Shown in pieces: positions 53,437 to 62,745 of a stretch of 64,000 nt of DNA. The stretch is from Nostoc sp. NIES-4103 (GTDB taxonomy: Bacteria > Cyanobacteriota > Cyanobacteriia > Cyanobacteriales > Nostocaceae). Each line of letters starts with the position of its first letter. Position 1 is the stretch's first letter. A program made the translations under genes and the position numbers. The stretch covers positions 618,607-682,606 of the forward strand of contig NZ_AP018288.1 in NCBI RefSeq assembly GCF_002368335.1, in the 5' to 3' direction. The notes beneath the pieces were generated by a model. It saw only the letters and a program-made list of their open reading frames with translations. It was not told the DNA's origin and made no database searches.

Positions 53437-54352
53437 TTAGAGGATGTTTTAAAAGTAGGGGGTATTGTAAGAAAGCTCACAAGGCGTATGCTGAAATTTG
53501 TAGAAACCAGCACCCTGTGAGCGAATGACTAAAGCATACCGTAGTAATCTGACATGGGAACAATGGGAATTAATTGCAGACCTATTCCCAGAATCAAAAC
53601 CAGGGGGTCGTCCCCGAAAATTAGCATTATTTGCGATCGTGAATGCAATTCTCTATGTTCTGTGCGAAGGTTGTACATGGCGAGGTTTGCCAGGAGATTT
53701 TCCGGCGTGGTCAACGGTTTATGGTTATTTTTGGAGATGGGGAAAAGATGGTACATGGTTGAAGGTTCATGACCAACTCTATCGGTGGGTAAGGGTAGAC
53801 TCAGGACGTGATAAGAGTCCATCAGAAGCGGCGGTTGATAGTCAATCAGTAGAAACAGCAACGATGATTACTGTTGATGTCGGCTATGACGCAGGAAAAA
53901 AGATACATGGGCGCAAGCGACATCTAAGTGTAGATTTGTTAGGGCTAGTTTTGCGGGTCTTGGTAACGTCTGCAAGTGTTCCAGAACGTGAAGGAGCGAA
54001 AAAAGTCCTCAAACGAGTTCACAATACAGGCAATCACGTCAAAAGGTTAAACATCATTTGGATGGACGGAGGATACCGAGGCGAAGAATTTATGCATTGG
54101 GTGATGGATATGTTTCGGTGGATTGTAGAAATTGTTCTTCGACCATTGGAGAAAAAAGGTTTTGTCCATTTACCAAAGCGTTGGGTTGTCGAAAGAACTT
54201 TTGGATGGCTCAATTGGTGTCGCCGTTTAAGTAAAGATTATGAAAGGCTACCCAAAACTTCGGAGACTTTTATATATATAGCGATGATTCGTATCATGGT
54301 CAGACGACTAGCATAATTTTTGACTCAATTTGACTTTTAAAACATCCTCTTA
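53437..54352. mobile_element. IS5-family insertion sequence, 910 bp, with TTA target duplication
   Basis: The element runs from 53440 to 54349. The ends gaggatgttttaaaagt (53440-53456) and its exact complement acttttaaaacatcctc (54333-54349) are 17-bp terminal inverted repeats. The direct repeat tta flanks both sides (53437-53439 and 54350-54352), a 3-bp target duplication. It carries one intact transposase on the plus strand, against the direction of the surrounding operon. Perfect ends suggest a recent insertion. Confidence 0.95.
53525..54316 (+). CDS. IS5-family DDE transposase (IS1031-like)
   Basis: This 263-residue transposase has an N-terminal DUF4096-like segment (LTWEQWELIADLFPE, KPGGRPRKLALFAIVNAILYVL, WRGLPGDFPAWSTVYGYFWRW) and the DDE catalytic triad: Asp105 in AAVDSQSVE, Asp181 in WMDGGYRG and Glu223 in VVERTFGWLNW. 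The reading frame is intact in one piece, unlike IS5-group members that need frameshifting. Probably functional. It is bracketed by matched inverted repeats. Confidence 0.95.
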   Translation: MTKAYRSNLTWEQWELIADLFPESKPGGRPRKLALFAIVNAILYVLCEGCTWRGLPGDFPAWSTVYGYFWRWGKDGTWLKVHDQLYRWVRVDSGRDKSPSEAAVDSQSVETATMITVDVGYDAGKKIHGRKRHLSVDLLGLVLRVLVTSASVPEREGAKKVLKRVHNTGNHVKRLNIIWMDGGYRGEEFMHWVMDMFRWIVEIVLRPLEKKGFVHLPKRWVVERTFGWLNWCRRLSKDYERLPKTSETFIYIAMIRIMVRRLA

Positions 54353-54371
54353 GAAGTATTTGTTTGGACGA

Positions 54372-55601
54372 TTAATTGGAGGTTGATAAAACCTGATGAT
54401 ATAACTCAATATATCGTTGAGCTTGTAGTTCTAAAGGGTATTCTTTTAAGGCGATCGCCCGACAATTTTGACTCATACGATCACGCTGTTGGCAATCTTC
54501 TAATAGCTGCACAATGCCGTGAGAGAAATCTTGAGCATCTTCTGGGATAGCTAAATAGCCTGTCACACCTGGACGTACTAGATCGGGAACACCACCAATT
54601 TTAAAGGATACCATTGGAGTGCCGCAGGCCATACTTTCTTGCAGTACCAAGGGAAGATTATCAGCATGGGTGGGAAAAATGAATAAGTCAGCAGCAGAAT
54701 AAGCAATGGACTTAAGGCGATCGCTACTGACATAGCCCAGATTCAGGTTGACCATTCCCACCGACTCCGAGATGACTTCGCCGCCATCACCGATAGTCAA
54801 AAGCACAGTATCAGCTTTCAGGGATTCTGGCAAGCTTTGTAGGGCTTTTAATAGCAAGTCACCCCCTTTGCGAGAATCTGTGATATTTGCAGCGCCAAAC
54901 ATCAAAACTTTTTTACCTTTTGGGATGCCAAGGAGTAAACGACATTGCTCAAAATCAAGAGGCTGATAGGCTTCCGTATCAATGCCATAAGGGATGTGCT
55001 GAATGGCAAAGCAGTTAAGCATACTTTGCTTGGCTTGTTCAGTCAGCCAACGACTGGGGGTTACGATGCTTAAATTAGAACGATTGTAAACCCAGTTTTT
55101 GAGTTTCCACTCCAAGTGGGTACTATCTCTGCCAATACCTGGATAAGTATCTGGATAGGGACATTTGCCACAACCAATTTTCCAGCGATCGCAATCATAG
55201 CTATAGGCACAATGTCCAGTAAAGCTCCACATATCGTGGAGTGTAAAAACCGCTGGTTTTTTTTCAGTGAGTGCGGGAATCGCCAAGTAGTTGAAATAGC
55301 CAGTATGAAGGTTATGAAAGTTAAGGATGTCTGTTTGTTGATAAAAGCTCAGCTGAGGAATATCAAAGCTACCCAACAGGTTAATATAGTTAAGTCCAAA
55401 ACGCCAAGTGAAACGGTAAAGTTGATTTTCGATACGGCGCTTAGAGGTAGGTACGGTTGCTACGCGATCGCTGCTGGTTTTAACTCCTCCTACTAACAAG
55501 CGTGAATTAATACCTTGAGCTAGTAAGCCTTGATGTAGTCGGTAGCCTGCGATCGCTGCTCCGCCACCAAGATCAGATTGATTAATATGCAATACTTTCA
55601 T
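54372..55601 (-). CDS. Family 4 glycosyltransferase
   Basis: A 409-residue GT-B enzyme starting MKVLHINQSDLGGGAAIAGYRL, a recognisable subgroup with a Trp/Cys-rich middle (LHDMWSFTGHCAYSYDC, then CGKCPYP) before the donor domain (KKVLMFGAANITDSRKGGDLL and DLFIFPTHADNLPLVLQESMACGTPMV). The Cys cluster is a family trait and may bind metal. It lies just upstream of the IS element, which may cut it off from the genes transcribed after it. Confidence 0.92.
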   Translation of the reverse strand: MKVLHINQSDLGGGAAIAGYRLHQGLLAQGINSRLLVGGVKTSSDRVATVPTSKRRIENQLYRFTWRFGLNYINLLGSFDIPQLSFYQQTDILNFHNLHTGYFNYLAIPALTEKKPAVFTLHDMWSFTGHCAYSYDCDRWKIGCGKCPYPDTYPGIGRDSTHLEWKLKNWVYNRSNLSIVTPSRWLTEQAKQSMLNCFAIQHIPYGIDTEAYQPLDFEQCRLLLGIPKGKKVLMFGAANITDSRKGGDLLLKALQSLPESLKADTVLLTIGDGGEVISESVGMVNLNLGYVSSDRLKSIAYSAADLFIFPTHADNLPLVLQESMACGTPMVSFKIGGVPDLVRPGVTGYLAIPEDAQDFSHGIVQLLEDCQQRDRMSQNCRAIALKEYPLELQAQRYIELYHQVLSTSN

Positions 55602-55653
55602 TGATCAAAGCCTGTGTTGTTTAAGCGTTTAAATAAATCCCGTATACTCGTTC

Positions 55654-56859
55654 TTAAAATTCACTTTTTAAAGTTTGTTTAAACAAACTCTCGTAGGCTT
55701 CAACACAAGTTTGCATCTGGAATTTATTACTTGCTTGCTTAGCAAGACAAGAATGCTCTTTCAGCAAATTAGTATCATTGATGTAACTGAGCATTTTTTC
55801 TGTCATGGTAGATACGTCAGCTTTACCATTTGCAGTTAAGTTAATCATAAATCCAGCTGTTTGACCTTCGTGAGTCAACATTTCTGGAATCCCACCAACT
55901 TCAGTTGCAATTACTGGTTTACCAAGATATAGATACTCTATAATTGAGTTAGGCAGGCTTTCACCAGGAAAGTAAGTTGGCAAAAGTCCGACATCAAAAC
56001 TTTCAATCCAGTAATTTGGTTCTGACGAATAGCCAGTGAAATGTACAACAGGCATCAATTCCGGCTTCAAAGATTCTTTTAAGGAAGAGATATATTCACT
56101 CTCTCCTACTAGAATCAAATTCACCTTTTTATTGCTTCTACAGTGAATATCCTCAAAGGCTTGAATAGCTTCTGCCCATCCTTTATCAGGAATACCTCTG
56201 GCAACCATGCCAAACACAATCGTATTTGCTGATATTCCTAGTTTTTCTCTGGCGGACTGAGAATTAATTTTTCTATCTTCATGTGAATTGCCATAATATA
56301 TTGTTTTTTCTATTGGTTTATCATAATTATTTATATATTTAGATATAACCTGAAGATTAGAACGAGAAGGATAAACAATTCCATCTACTCTATTCATGAT
56401 CTTGGTGACTTCATCTAAAGTAGAAATGCCTGTTTCGATCACAAAACGGTAATCACCATGATCTGACATGATGATGGGAATTTTATATTTCTCTAACAAG
56501 CTGACAACGAAGTTATCAGAATGGTAAAGATGAGTATTAATCACATCTACACGGTATATCAATAATACTGCTATTTTAAATTGTAATTTTTTGAAGAAAT
56601 CCAATACTTTTGGTTTAAACTTCAATCTATATAATCGGTTGTCTATTTTTGTGAAAACCCAACTTAATAATTTGGGCATATATATCAGCTTCACATCTGA
56701 TGTGATTTTTTGAGGTAAGACTGATTCATGATGTTTTTCTGTTAATTCATAGTTATAAATATAAATTGAATGACGAACAGAAAGGGCATTTGCTAATCTC
56801 ACGGCAAAAGTTTGCGCTCCTCCTGTACTTAAATCAGATATTGATATTAAAATTTTCAT
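55654..56859 (-). CDS. Family 4 glycosyltransferase
   Basis: A GT-B enzyme of about 401 residues: MKILISISDLSTGGAQTFAVRLA opens, and ANTIVFGMVARGIPDKGWAEAIQAF with NSIIEYLYLGKPVIATEVGGIPEM (donor motif with N/S in place of the first Glu) closes the core. ATG at 56859 was preferred to an ATG-like extension seven codons upstream, because the family begins at MKIL. AT-rich, Asn/Lys-rich sequence compared with its neighbours, which may indicate different ancestry. Confidence 0.9.
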   Translation of the reverse strand: MKILISISDLSTGGAQTFAVRLANALSVRHSIYIYNYELTEKHHESVLPQKITSDVKLIYMPKLLSWVFTKIDNRLYRLKFKPKVLDFFKKLQFKIAVLLIYRVDVINTHLYHSDNFVVSLLEKYKIPIIMSDHGDYRFVIETGISTLDEVTKIMNRVDGIVYPSRSNLQVISKYINNYDKPIEKTIYYGNSHEDRKINSQSAREKLGISANTIVFGMVARGIPDKGWAEAIQAFEDIHCRSNKKVNLILVGESEYISSLKESLKPELMPVVHFTGYSSEPNYWIESFDVGLLPTYFPGESLPNSIIEYLYLGKPVIATEVGGIPEMLTHEGQTAGFMINLTANGKADVSTMTEKMLSYINDTNLLKEHSCLAKQASNKFQMQTCVEAYESLFKQTLKSEF

Positions 56860-56900
56860 TTTTGGGAATTTATTTAACAATAATAGTTAATGCTCAGCAA

Positions 56901-58538
56901 CTAAAATGGTAAAAATGAACGTAGACGCGAGTAAGAATGCGAATAAGAATCGGGTAATAACAAACCAATCCGATTCCGAATGCCATACTTTTTGCTCATC
57001 TGAATCCAAATACGCAAACGTTCATCGAATGGCATAATCCCCAAACGAGATTGAATTAGTGAGTCCAAATCATATTCAGTGCCATGGGTAATGGGCAAGA
57101 AACAATCAGGTTCACCAAGAAACATTTGATCTATTGGCTTTGGGGTGACGGTTTTTCGTTTTGCACTCACAGCACGCAGGTATAGATTATCTAAGGAGTA
57201 CAGCCAGTTACTTCCTATGTGTTTGTCTGTAATTTGTTGTTTAGTTGCTTCCCCAACAGAGAGCCTAAATTCTTGATTTTCTACCAAGTGGGACAAAACC
57301 TTGATGTACTCCTGCTGATCTCTAACACGAATCAGATTACCAGTTAGACCAGGCATATCAGCACCAAAAATTTCGCATGTATTAGAGTAGGGAAAGCGAC
57401 TTACCAAAGGCACACCGTAACTTCCCGCTTCCAGTAGTGATGTAATTGAGACAAACGGGAATGAGTCAACATAAATATCAGCTGCTTGGTAATATACAGC
57501 AGTATCTTCTGTCTGCCCCAATACTTTTATTCTTCCCTGGGTTCGCTCAATAGCTGCTGACCAATCTTCGGTATTACCTGGGCCAATAACAATCAGGATG
57601 GCTTGTTCGTACTTTTCTAGCAATGGGATGTGTGCATCAGCAAAACTAATAGAGCCGATTGTTTTGTATTTAGATGCTCTAGCAATGGAAAGTAGTAAAA
57701 CGCTGTTTTCAGCAATGCCAATCTTTCGCTTTGCCTCTATTCGAGAAAGTAGTCTGTGACTAGGTTCCAAAACGGTAGGAAGCAGAAAGTTACGTTCTGT
57801 TTCAATGCCTCGGCGCTTGTGTGAAAAGCGCATACCAGACTCACGTAGATTAGCAACTACATCGCTGATGCTAACACCCAACCAAAACCAGTGATCGCCG
57901 TGATTCACATAGATAACTGGTGGAGATTGCTCCTGATCAGCAAATGCTATGGTTGGGATGACATCATGTTCCCATGCATGTAGCACAACAATATCCGCTG
58001 TTGCTGCAATTTCTCTAAGTTTTTTAGCTCTAGCTACAACACTGCTAGTTCTTTCGTTGAGGACATAAATACTCCCATGACTATCTAGCACTGCCTCTTT
58101 GAGAATTTTGGGCACCTCATTCGGTGCTTGATTAGTCAAAGCAAGTGAGTATGAGCGCTGGGTATCTTGCTGAATCCACCTACGAATCAATCGCGGAATT
58201 CCGCTGTATGTAGAGACATTTGTGGAAACATGCAAGATATTCTTGGGATTATCAGGCAAAACAGGGATTTCTTGAGGTTTAAGGGTACTGCGTATAGCCT
58301 TTTGTCCAATCGTCAGCAGTATATGTTCAAGTTCTGCACTAGCAAAAAGACCACTATGTTTAAACAGTGCATGAATGGCTGCTATTTCTGCGTAAACAGC
58401 CGCCGCATCATATTTACCGCGCTGTGTATATTGTTTTGCCTGAGCAACCAGAGTGCGGAACACCTCGAAGTTTTGCGGAATCAGGAGCCTGCCCTGTTCT
58501 TGCCAAAGGCGCAGTGTATCGTTAGTTATTTTTTCCAT
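56901..58538 (-). CDS. Large glycosyltransferase-like protein with N-terminal extension
   Basis: A 545-residue protein. The N-terminal 100 residues (LRLWQEQGRLLIPQNFEVF, YTQRGKYDAAAVYAEIAA) are helical and tetratricopeptide-like. Residues about 110-460 form a GT-B-type unit: SLALTNQAPNEVPKIL, YVNHGDHWFWLG, LLSIARASKYKTIGS, ILIVIGPGNTEDWSAAIERTQG and ADIYVDSFPFVSITSLLEAGSYGVPLV. The last 80 residues are a separate extension. The exact family is unclear; glycosyltransferase activity is inferred from the donor-site pattern. Confidence 0.75.
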   Translation of the reverse strand: MEKITNDTLRLWQEQGRLLIPQNFEVFRTLVAQAKQYTQRGKYDAAAVYAEIAAIHALFKHSGLFASAELEHILLTIGQKAIRSTLKPQEIPVLPDNPKNILHVSTNVSTYSGIPRLIRRWIQQDTQRSYSLALTNQAPNEVPKILKEAVLDSHGSIYVLNERTSSVVARAKKLREIAATADIVVLHAWEHDVIPTIAFADQEQSPPVIYVNHGDHWFWLGVSISDVVANLRESGMRFSHKRRGIETERNFLLPTVLEPSHRLLSRIEAKRKIGIAENSVLLLSIARASKYKTIGSISFADAHIPLLEKYEQAILIVIGPGNTEDWSAAIERTQGRIKVLGQTEDTAVYYQAADIYVDSFPFVSITSLLEAGSYGVPLVSRFPYSNTCEIFGADMPGLTGNLIRVRDQQEYIKVLSHLVENQEFRLSVGEATKQQITDKHIGSNWLYSLDNLYLRAVSAKRKTVTPKPIDQMFLGEPDCFLPITHGTEYDLDSLIQSRLGIMPFDERLRIWIQMSKKYGIRNRIGLLLPDSYSHSYSRLRSFLPF

Positions 58539-58583
58539 ACAAGTAGTTCAGTAAATCCTGCTACCCTTTGGTAGGCATTGCAT

Positions 58584-59786
58584 TCAAACCTGACAAGCTG
58601 TTTTCAAAACTTCGATCGCTCTATCCTGTTCTGCTTCGCTCATCTGATGGAACAATGGCAAAATAATGGCATGATCCTGTGCTTGTTCACTTTCAGTTAA
58701 GCGATCGCATTTTCCCACTTCACAGTTACAAGTTTCACGACCAGTACCACAAGACCAAGCTTCAATTTGATATGCGCTTTCACGGTGAGCGCACATAATC
58801 CCGCGTCTTGTAGCGATACCAGCATCCAACATCGCCTGCATGACTTGCACTTGGTCGCATGTTTCTGGTAAGCGTACACAGTAACTTTGCCAGTTACTTT
58901 TTGCCCAAGCTGGCTGTGTTGGTAGTTTCAATCCTGGCACATCTGCTAGCTGTTCGTGATAGCGCTGGGCTAAGTAACGCCGACGTTCCACAATTTGCGG
59001 TAGACGTTTGAGTTGTTCGCGTCCGACTGCTGCTTGGATGTCGGTCATGCGGTAGTTATAGCCCAACATCGGGTAAGACTCGAAAATCACTTGTTTGGCT
59101 CCGTGGCGCACGGTGTCGGGAACACTCATACCGTGTTGTCGCCACAGACGAAACTGTTTATCCCATTCGGGGTTATTGGTGGTCAGCATCCCACCATCAC
59201 CCGTGCTAATGACTTTGCGGGGATGAAAGGAAAAGCAGGCTATATCCCCATGTGGCTTGCCGATTTTCTCCCACTGTCCATCCCAGAGAATCTCACTGCC
59301 GATCGCACAAGCTGCATCTTCAATTACTGGTAGATTATATTGGTGGGCAACTGACAACATGGCTTTGAGGTCGCAAGGCATCCCCATTTGATGAACGACG
59401 AGGATGGCGCGGGTGCGATCGCTAATTACATCTTCGATCAACACAGGGTTGATATTATATGTTTGTGGTTCAATGTCCACAAACACAGGTGTGGCACTAC
59501 AGTAGCGGATGCTGTTAGCAGTGGCAATGTAAGAGTGGCTGACGGTAATCACTTCGTCTTTTGGCTGTACACCAACAGCTAATAGTGCCAAATGCAATGC
59601 TGTGGTGCAGTTGGAGACAGCACAAGCATACTTTGACCCTACGTAAGCTGCAAATTCCTGCTCAAAGGCGGCGACTTCTGGCCCTTGAGTCACCCAGCCG
59701 GACATGATAGCACGCTTGGCGGCTTCAGCTTCGGGTTCACCCATCCAGGGTTTAGCGATCGGGATATACTGCATTTTCTCAGACAT
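58584..59786 (-). CDS. DegT/DnrJ/EryC1-family sugar aminotransferase
   Basis: PLP-dependent enzyme (400 residues) that converts a keto-nucleotide-sugar to an amino sugar. Lys191 in CFSFHPRKVISTGDGG binds PLP. Other landmarks are YACAVSNCTTALHLALLA (54-71), VIEDAACAIGS (154-164) and GYNYRMTDIQAAVG. A cysteine-rich stretch (SCGTGRETCNCEVGKC, about 339-354) is present in perosamine-synthase-like relatives. ATG at 59786 overlaps the last 8 nt of the SDR gene transcribed before it, so the two are translationally coupled. Confidence 0.93.
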   Translation of the reverse strand: MSEKMQYIPIAKPWMGEPEAEAAKRAIMSGWVTQGPEVAAFEQEFAAYVGSKYACAVSNCTTALHLALLAVGVQPKDEVITVSHSYIATANSIRYCSATPVFVDIEPQTYNINPVLIEDVISDRTRAILVVHQMGMPCDLKAMLSVAHQYNLPVIEDAACAIGSEILWDGQWEKIGKPHGDIACFSFHPRKVISTGDGGMLTTNNPEWDKQFRLWRQHGMSVPDTVRHGAKQVIFESYPMLGYNYRMTDIQAAVGREQLKRLPQIVERRRYLAQRYHEQLADVPGLKLPTQPAWAKSNWQSYCVRLPETCDQVQVMQAMLDAGIATRRGIMCAHRESAYQIEAWSCGTGRETCNCEVGKCDRLTESEQAQDHAIILPLFHQMSEAEQDRAIEVLKTACQV

Positions 59787-60753
59787 TGCTTGCTTCCTTT
59801 GTCAGCTTTTGTTCGCGCCACCAACTAACCAACCGCCGCAACCCTTCTTCCAAGGACACCTCTGCCTCAAAACCCAGCAATTTCTTCGCTTTACTCACAT
59901 CAGCAAGTCGCCGTTGCACAGGGTTAACTTTGCGCTCTGGGCCGTATTCTGGTTGTAAATCTGACCCCATTACCTTAGCCAAACTGTAGGCAAGGTCATT
60001 CAAGCTGGTTTCTACACTACTAGCAATATTAAACACTTCGTCGCTGACATCGGCTTTGGCAGCTAAGATATTGGCTCTGGCAATGTCTTCAATGTATACA
60101 AAGTCCATTGTCTGCTTGCCATCACCGAAAATCAATGGCGGCTTTCCAGCAACGATACGTTCCATCCAGCGGATCAATACCTCAGTGTAAACACCGTAAA
60201 TATCCATCCGTGGACCGTAAACATTGAAGTAACGCAACCCTACGTAGTCCAGCCCATACATATCGTAGAAACTACGTAACAAGCCTTCATTAAAAGTCTT
60301 GGCTGCACCGTAGATCGTGCGGTTGTTGTATGGGTGATGTGATTCAGTTGTGGGAAACTCCTCCGCCATACCGTATATGGAGGCTGATGAAGCAGCGACT
60401 ACCTTTTTCACACCAGCTTTCACTGCTGCTTCCAAAACATTAAAAGTGCCATCTGCCAAAACTTCTAATGCTAAACGCGGTTCTTCCGCACATTGAGTAA
60501 TGCGGATTGCTGCCTGATGAAAGACGATATCCACACCTTGCATAACTTCAGCTAGGAGTTTTTGATCTCGAATATCGCCTTCCACAATGACTAAAGGGCC
60601 ATGCTCTTTTGCCCAAGCCAGGTTTTGTAGTTGTCCGCGTGTGAAGTTATCCAAAACAATAATTTCAGAAACTTCTTCTTTGACTAGTAAGTCGGCAATG
60701 TGGGAGCCGACTAAACCTGCACCACCTGTAATTAATACTCGACTATTTTGCAT
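59779..60753 (-). CDS. Extended SDR NAD-dependent sugar epimerase/dehydratase
   Basis: A 324-residue protein with the Rossmann motif VLITGGAGLVGS (6-17), DNFTRGQ, AAIRITQCAEEPRLALEVLADGT and the catalytic YGAAK (YxxxK) followed by LRYFNVYGPRMD. Closest in pattern to UDP-glucose 4-epimerase / GDP-mannose-dehydratase-like enzymes. It is coupled by short overlaps to the formyltransferase (11 nt) and the aminotransferase (8 nt). Together they make an amino-sugar module. Confidence 0.93.
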   Translation of the reverse strand: MQNSRVLITGGAGLVGSHIADLLVKEEVSEIIVLDNFTRGQLQNLAWAKEHGPLVIVEGDIRDQKLLAEVMQGVDIVFHQAAIRITQCAEEPRLALEVLADGTFNVLEAAVKAGVKKVVAASSASIYGMAEEFPTTESHHPYNNRTIYGAAKTFNEGLLRSFYDMYGLDYVGLRYFNVYGPRMDIYGVYTEVLIRWMERIVAGKPPLIFGDGKQTMDFVYIEDIARANILAAKADVSDEVFNIASSVETSLNDLAYSLAKVMGSDLQPEYGPERKVNPVQRRLADVSKAKKLLGFEAEVSLEEGLRRLVSWWREQKLTKEASNV

Positions 60754-61723
60754 TTTCTTGGAGTTTTATAATTTGTTTTTCTAAAATTTGGATACGATTT
60801 AGTAAATCAGTTTTACTTAAACCCAAGGTACTTTTTACAGATTTTATTATATTGGCTGGTGCTGTTTTTTGTTCCCCTGGAAATTGCACTTCCCAAATTC
60901 GGAGTATGCCGTCACCTGTCAGCACATCGACAAATCCTTCTGTTTTGGATCTGCCAATGACTCGACCGGGGATGCGCCCTACATATAAGGGAGCATTATC
61001 TACGGGCTGGGCTTGCCACACCAGCAATTTTTTCCCTTGAAAGTAAGTGTAAGCGCCAGGAAAAGGAGACACTAAAGCCCGAATCAAGCAATCTATAGCT
61101 ATAGTGCTAGCTGACCAATTAATTTCACCGTCTTCAGGAAGGCGAGTACAACAATAAGTAGCTTCAGCATTATTTTGTGGTACGCCTTCGTAACCGTTCA
61201 AGGTTTTGATAACTGTGTCTTGTAAATGTTCCTCCTGAATTTGATTTAACTTGTTATAAATATCGGCTACATTATCATTAAAACCAATGGGTATTAGCTG
61301 TTGGAATAAAATATTTCCCTCATCCAAACTGGGCGATATTTTATGAATACTTATCGCTGCACAAGGTTCATCATTAATAATTGCCCAATTGACATTAGCT
61401 CGACCACGATAATAAGGCAAAGGCGAATAATGAACATTGATAAATGTGGACAGTTCAATCAGTTCTGCTGGCAGTATTTGGTTATAGGAAGAAACCACCA
61501 CGCAATCCGGTTGAAATTGTAATATGAGGGATTTAATTTGTTTTTGAGAGGTATCTGAAAATATGGGAATACCCGCTTGTTCAGCTAGGCTGACAACGGG
61601 GTCATCTGCATATGATTCAGCGTCTATATTTCTGACTAACCCTTGCACGTTGCACTTTGCTAGCAAAGATTTGAGTGCGCTGAAGGTAGTCGTACCGATA
61701 CCGATTAAAAGTACATTAACCAT
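60743..61723 (-). CDS. Sugar N-formyltransferase (ArnA/VioF-like, formyl-THF-dependent)
   Basis: A 326-residue formyltransferase. The catalytic triad Asn96, His98 and Asp134 appears in INVHYSPLPYYRGRAN and SLDEGNILFQ. Unlike methionyl-tRNA formyltransferase it lacks the tRNA-binding C-terminal pattern, and it sits among sugar genes, so it should transfer a formyl group from N10-formyl-tetrahydrofolate to an amino sugar. VioF, WlaRD and WbtJ are characterised members of this group. The C-terminal 120 residues form an extra domain with unknown role. Confidence 0.9.
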   Translation of the reverse strand: MVNVLLIGIGTTTFSALKSLLAKCNVQGLVRNIDAESYADDPVVSLAEQAGIPIFSDTSQKQIKSLILQFQPDCVVVSSYNQILPAELIELSTFINVHYSPLPYYRGRANVNWAIINDEPCAAISIHKISPSLDEGNILFQQLIPIGFNDNVADIYNKLNQIQEEHLQDTVIKTLNGYEGVPQNNAEATYCCTRLPEDGEINWSASTIAIDCLIRALVSPFPGAYTYFQGKKLLVWQAQPVDNAPLYVGRIPGRVIGRSKTEGFVDVLTGDGILRIWEVQFPGEQKTAPANIIKSVKSTLGLSKTDLLNRIQILEKQIIKLQENAK

Positions 61724-61737
61724 TCACCACCTAACAT

Positions 61738-62745
61738 TCACAGCAGTTGCACAAATTCCATACCTAATTTACTGGACTGTAAAGATTGTCGCCAAATCAC
61801 TTCTGCGGCTTTCAGCCCTCCTGTTTGCAGTCTGATAATTGGTTCTGGGCCTACTGCTGAGGGCAGAATACCCATATGTCCCGGTTTCGGCTCTACTTCT
61901 GGGCATAGTGGTATGTTATGGGATGCAAAGGCTGAGCGCTCGATGTCTCCCCAGTACTGTGCTACCAATGCACCTGGCCAATACTTGGCGATCGCAGCGG
62001 CATCTTTTGCAGATAATACTGGCTCTGGGCGCGGTTGCAAAGCCACCAACAGGGCATCATAGGTTTGATCAATGGGTGCTGCGGCGATACTGTCAACTGT
62101 ATCTACATTAGCACCAGCATTGACTAAACCACGCTCAATAAATGCACTAAAAGGGTTATCACACAGCAATAAAATATTGCTTGTATACACAGATACTCCT
62201 GCATCTAGTAAGAGCTTGGCTGCCATGATTCCCAAAAAGGAAAATACATCCACACCCGGATGGCGTTCATTGACACCAGCAACTTTGATATCCCGTTGGC
62301 GACAAGCTATGAGATCCACATCCTCTGGTCTAAATTCCCATGCTTCGTACATTAAGCCAATAACTGCTGTGGGCTTCATCTGAGCAATCATTTGTGCATT
62401 AATGGGACGGACATGTCCACTATTAGTAACAATATCAGCTTGGGCGATAATATCTGCGGTTTTCTCAGTGAGAAATTCCAGGCGATCGCTTACTTTTGCG
62501 AGTTCGGCTAGTTCTAGTGTTTGGGCTTTGACTTCTTCTAAGGTGCCATAACGACTACTGCGAGCAATGGCAAACACCTTTTTTGCACCTGCGATCGCAG
62601 CAATTACAGGGGTGACTGCATAGGCTCCTGTGGCTGCTTCTGTCAGTACAGTTAAGTTATCAAGTTGCAGTTCGCAGCGTTCAATGGCCTGCTGGATTAG
62701 TCTAACTAGGCGTTGGGAGTTTAAACCAGGACGGGAATCGTACAT
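61738..62745 (-). CDS. Unrecognised Rossmann-like protein of the amino-sugar module
   Basis: I do not recognise a family. The 335 residues are soluble. An N-terminal half shows AATGAYAVTPVIAAIAGAKKVFAIAR, a glycine/alanine-rich nucleotide-binding-like segment, then DIVTNSGHVRPINAQMIAQMKPTAVIGLMYEAWE. A C-terminal half contains GIMAAKLLLDAGVSVYTSNILLLCD and DQTYDALLVAL, reminiscent of a second Rossmann domain as in ornithine cyclodeaminase or S-adenosylhomocysteine-type enzymes. It starts inside the last codon of the aminotransferase (1-nt overlap) and lies 14 nt before the formyltransferase. A step in the same sugar pathway is the natural inference. Confidence 0.7.
   Translation of the reverse strand: MYDSRPGLNSQRLVRLIQQAIERCELQLDNLTVLTEAATGAYAVTPVIAAIAGAKKVFAIARSSRYGTLEEVKAQTLELAELAKVSDRLEFLTEKTADIIAQADIVTNSGHVRPINAQMIAQMKPTAVIGLMYEAWEFRPEDVDLIACRQRDIKVAGVNERHPGVDVFSFLGIMAAKLLLDAGVSVYTSNILLLCDNPFSAFIERGLVNAGANVDTVDSIAAAPIDQTYDALLVALQPRPEPVLSAKDAAAIAKYWPGALVAQYWGDIERSAFASHNIPLCPEVEPKPGHMGILPSAVGPEPIIRLQTGGLKAAEVIWRQSLQSSKLGMEFVQLL

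Noticed and set aside
53529..53861. 110-codon antisense gene within the IS transposase
   Set aside because: Shadow of the transposase frame; single-transposase IS5 elements need no second gene.
60743..61723. Methionyl-tRNA formyltransferase (fmt)
   Set aside because: It is embedded between sugar genes and its C-terminal part does not look like the tRNA-binding domain; sugar N-formyltransferase fits better.
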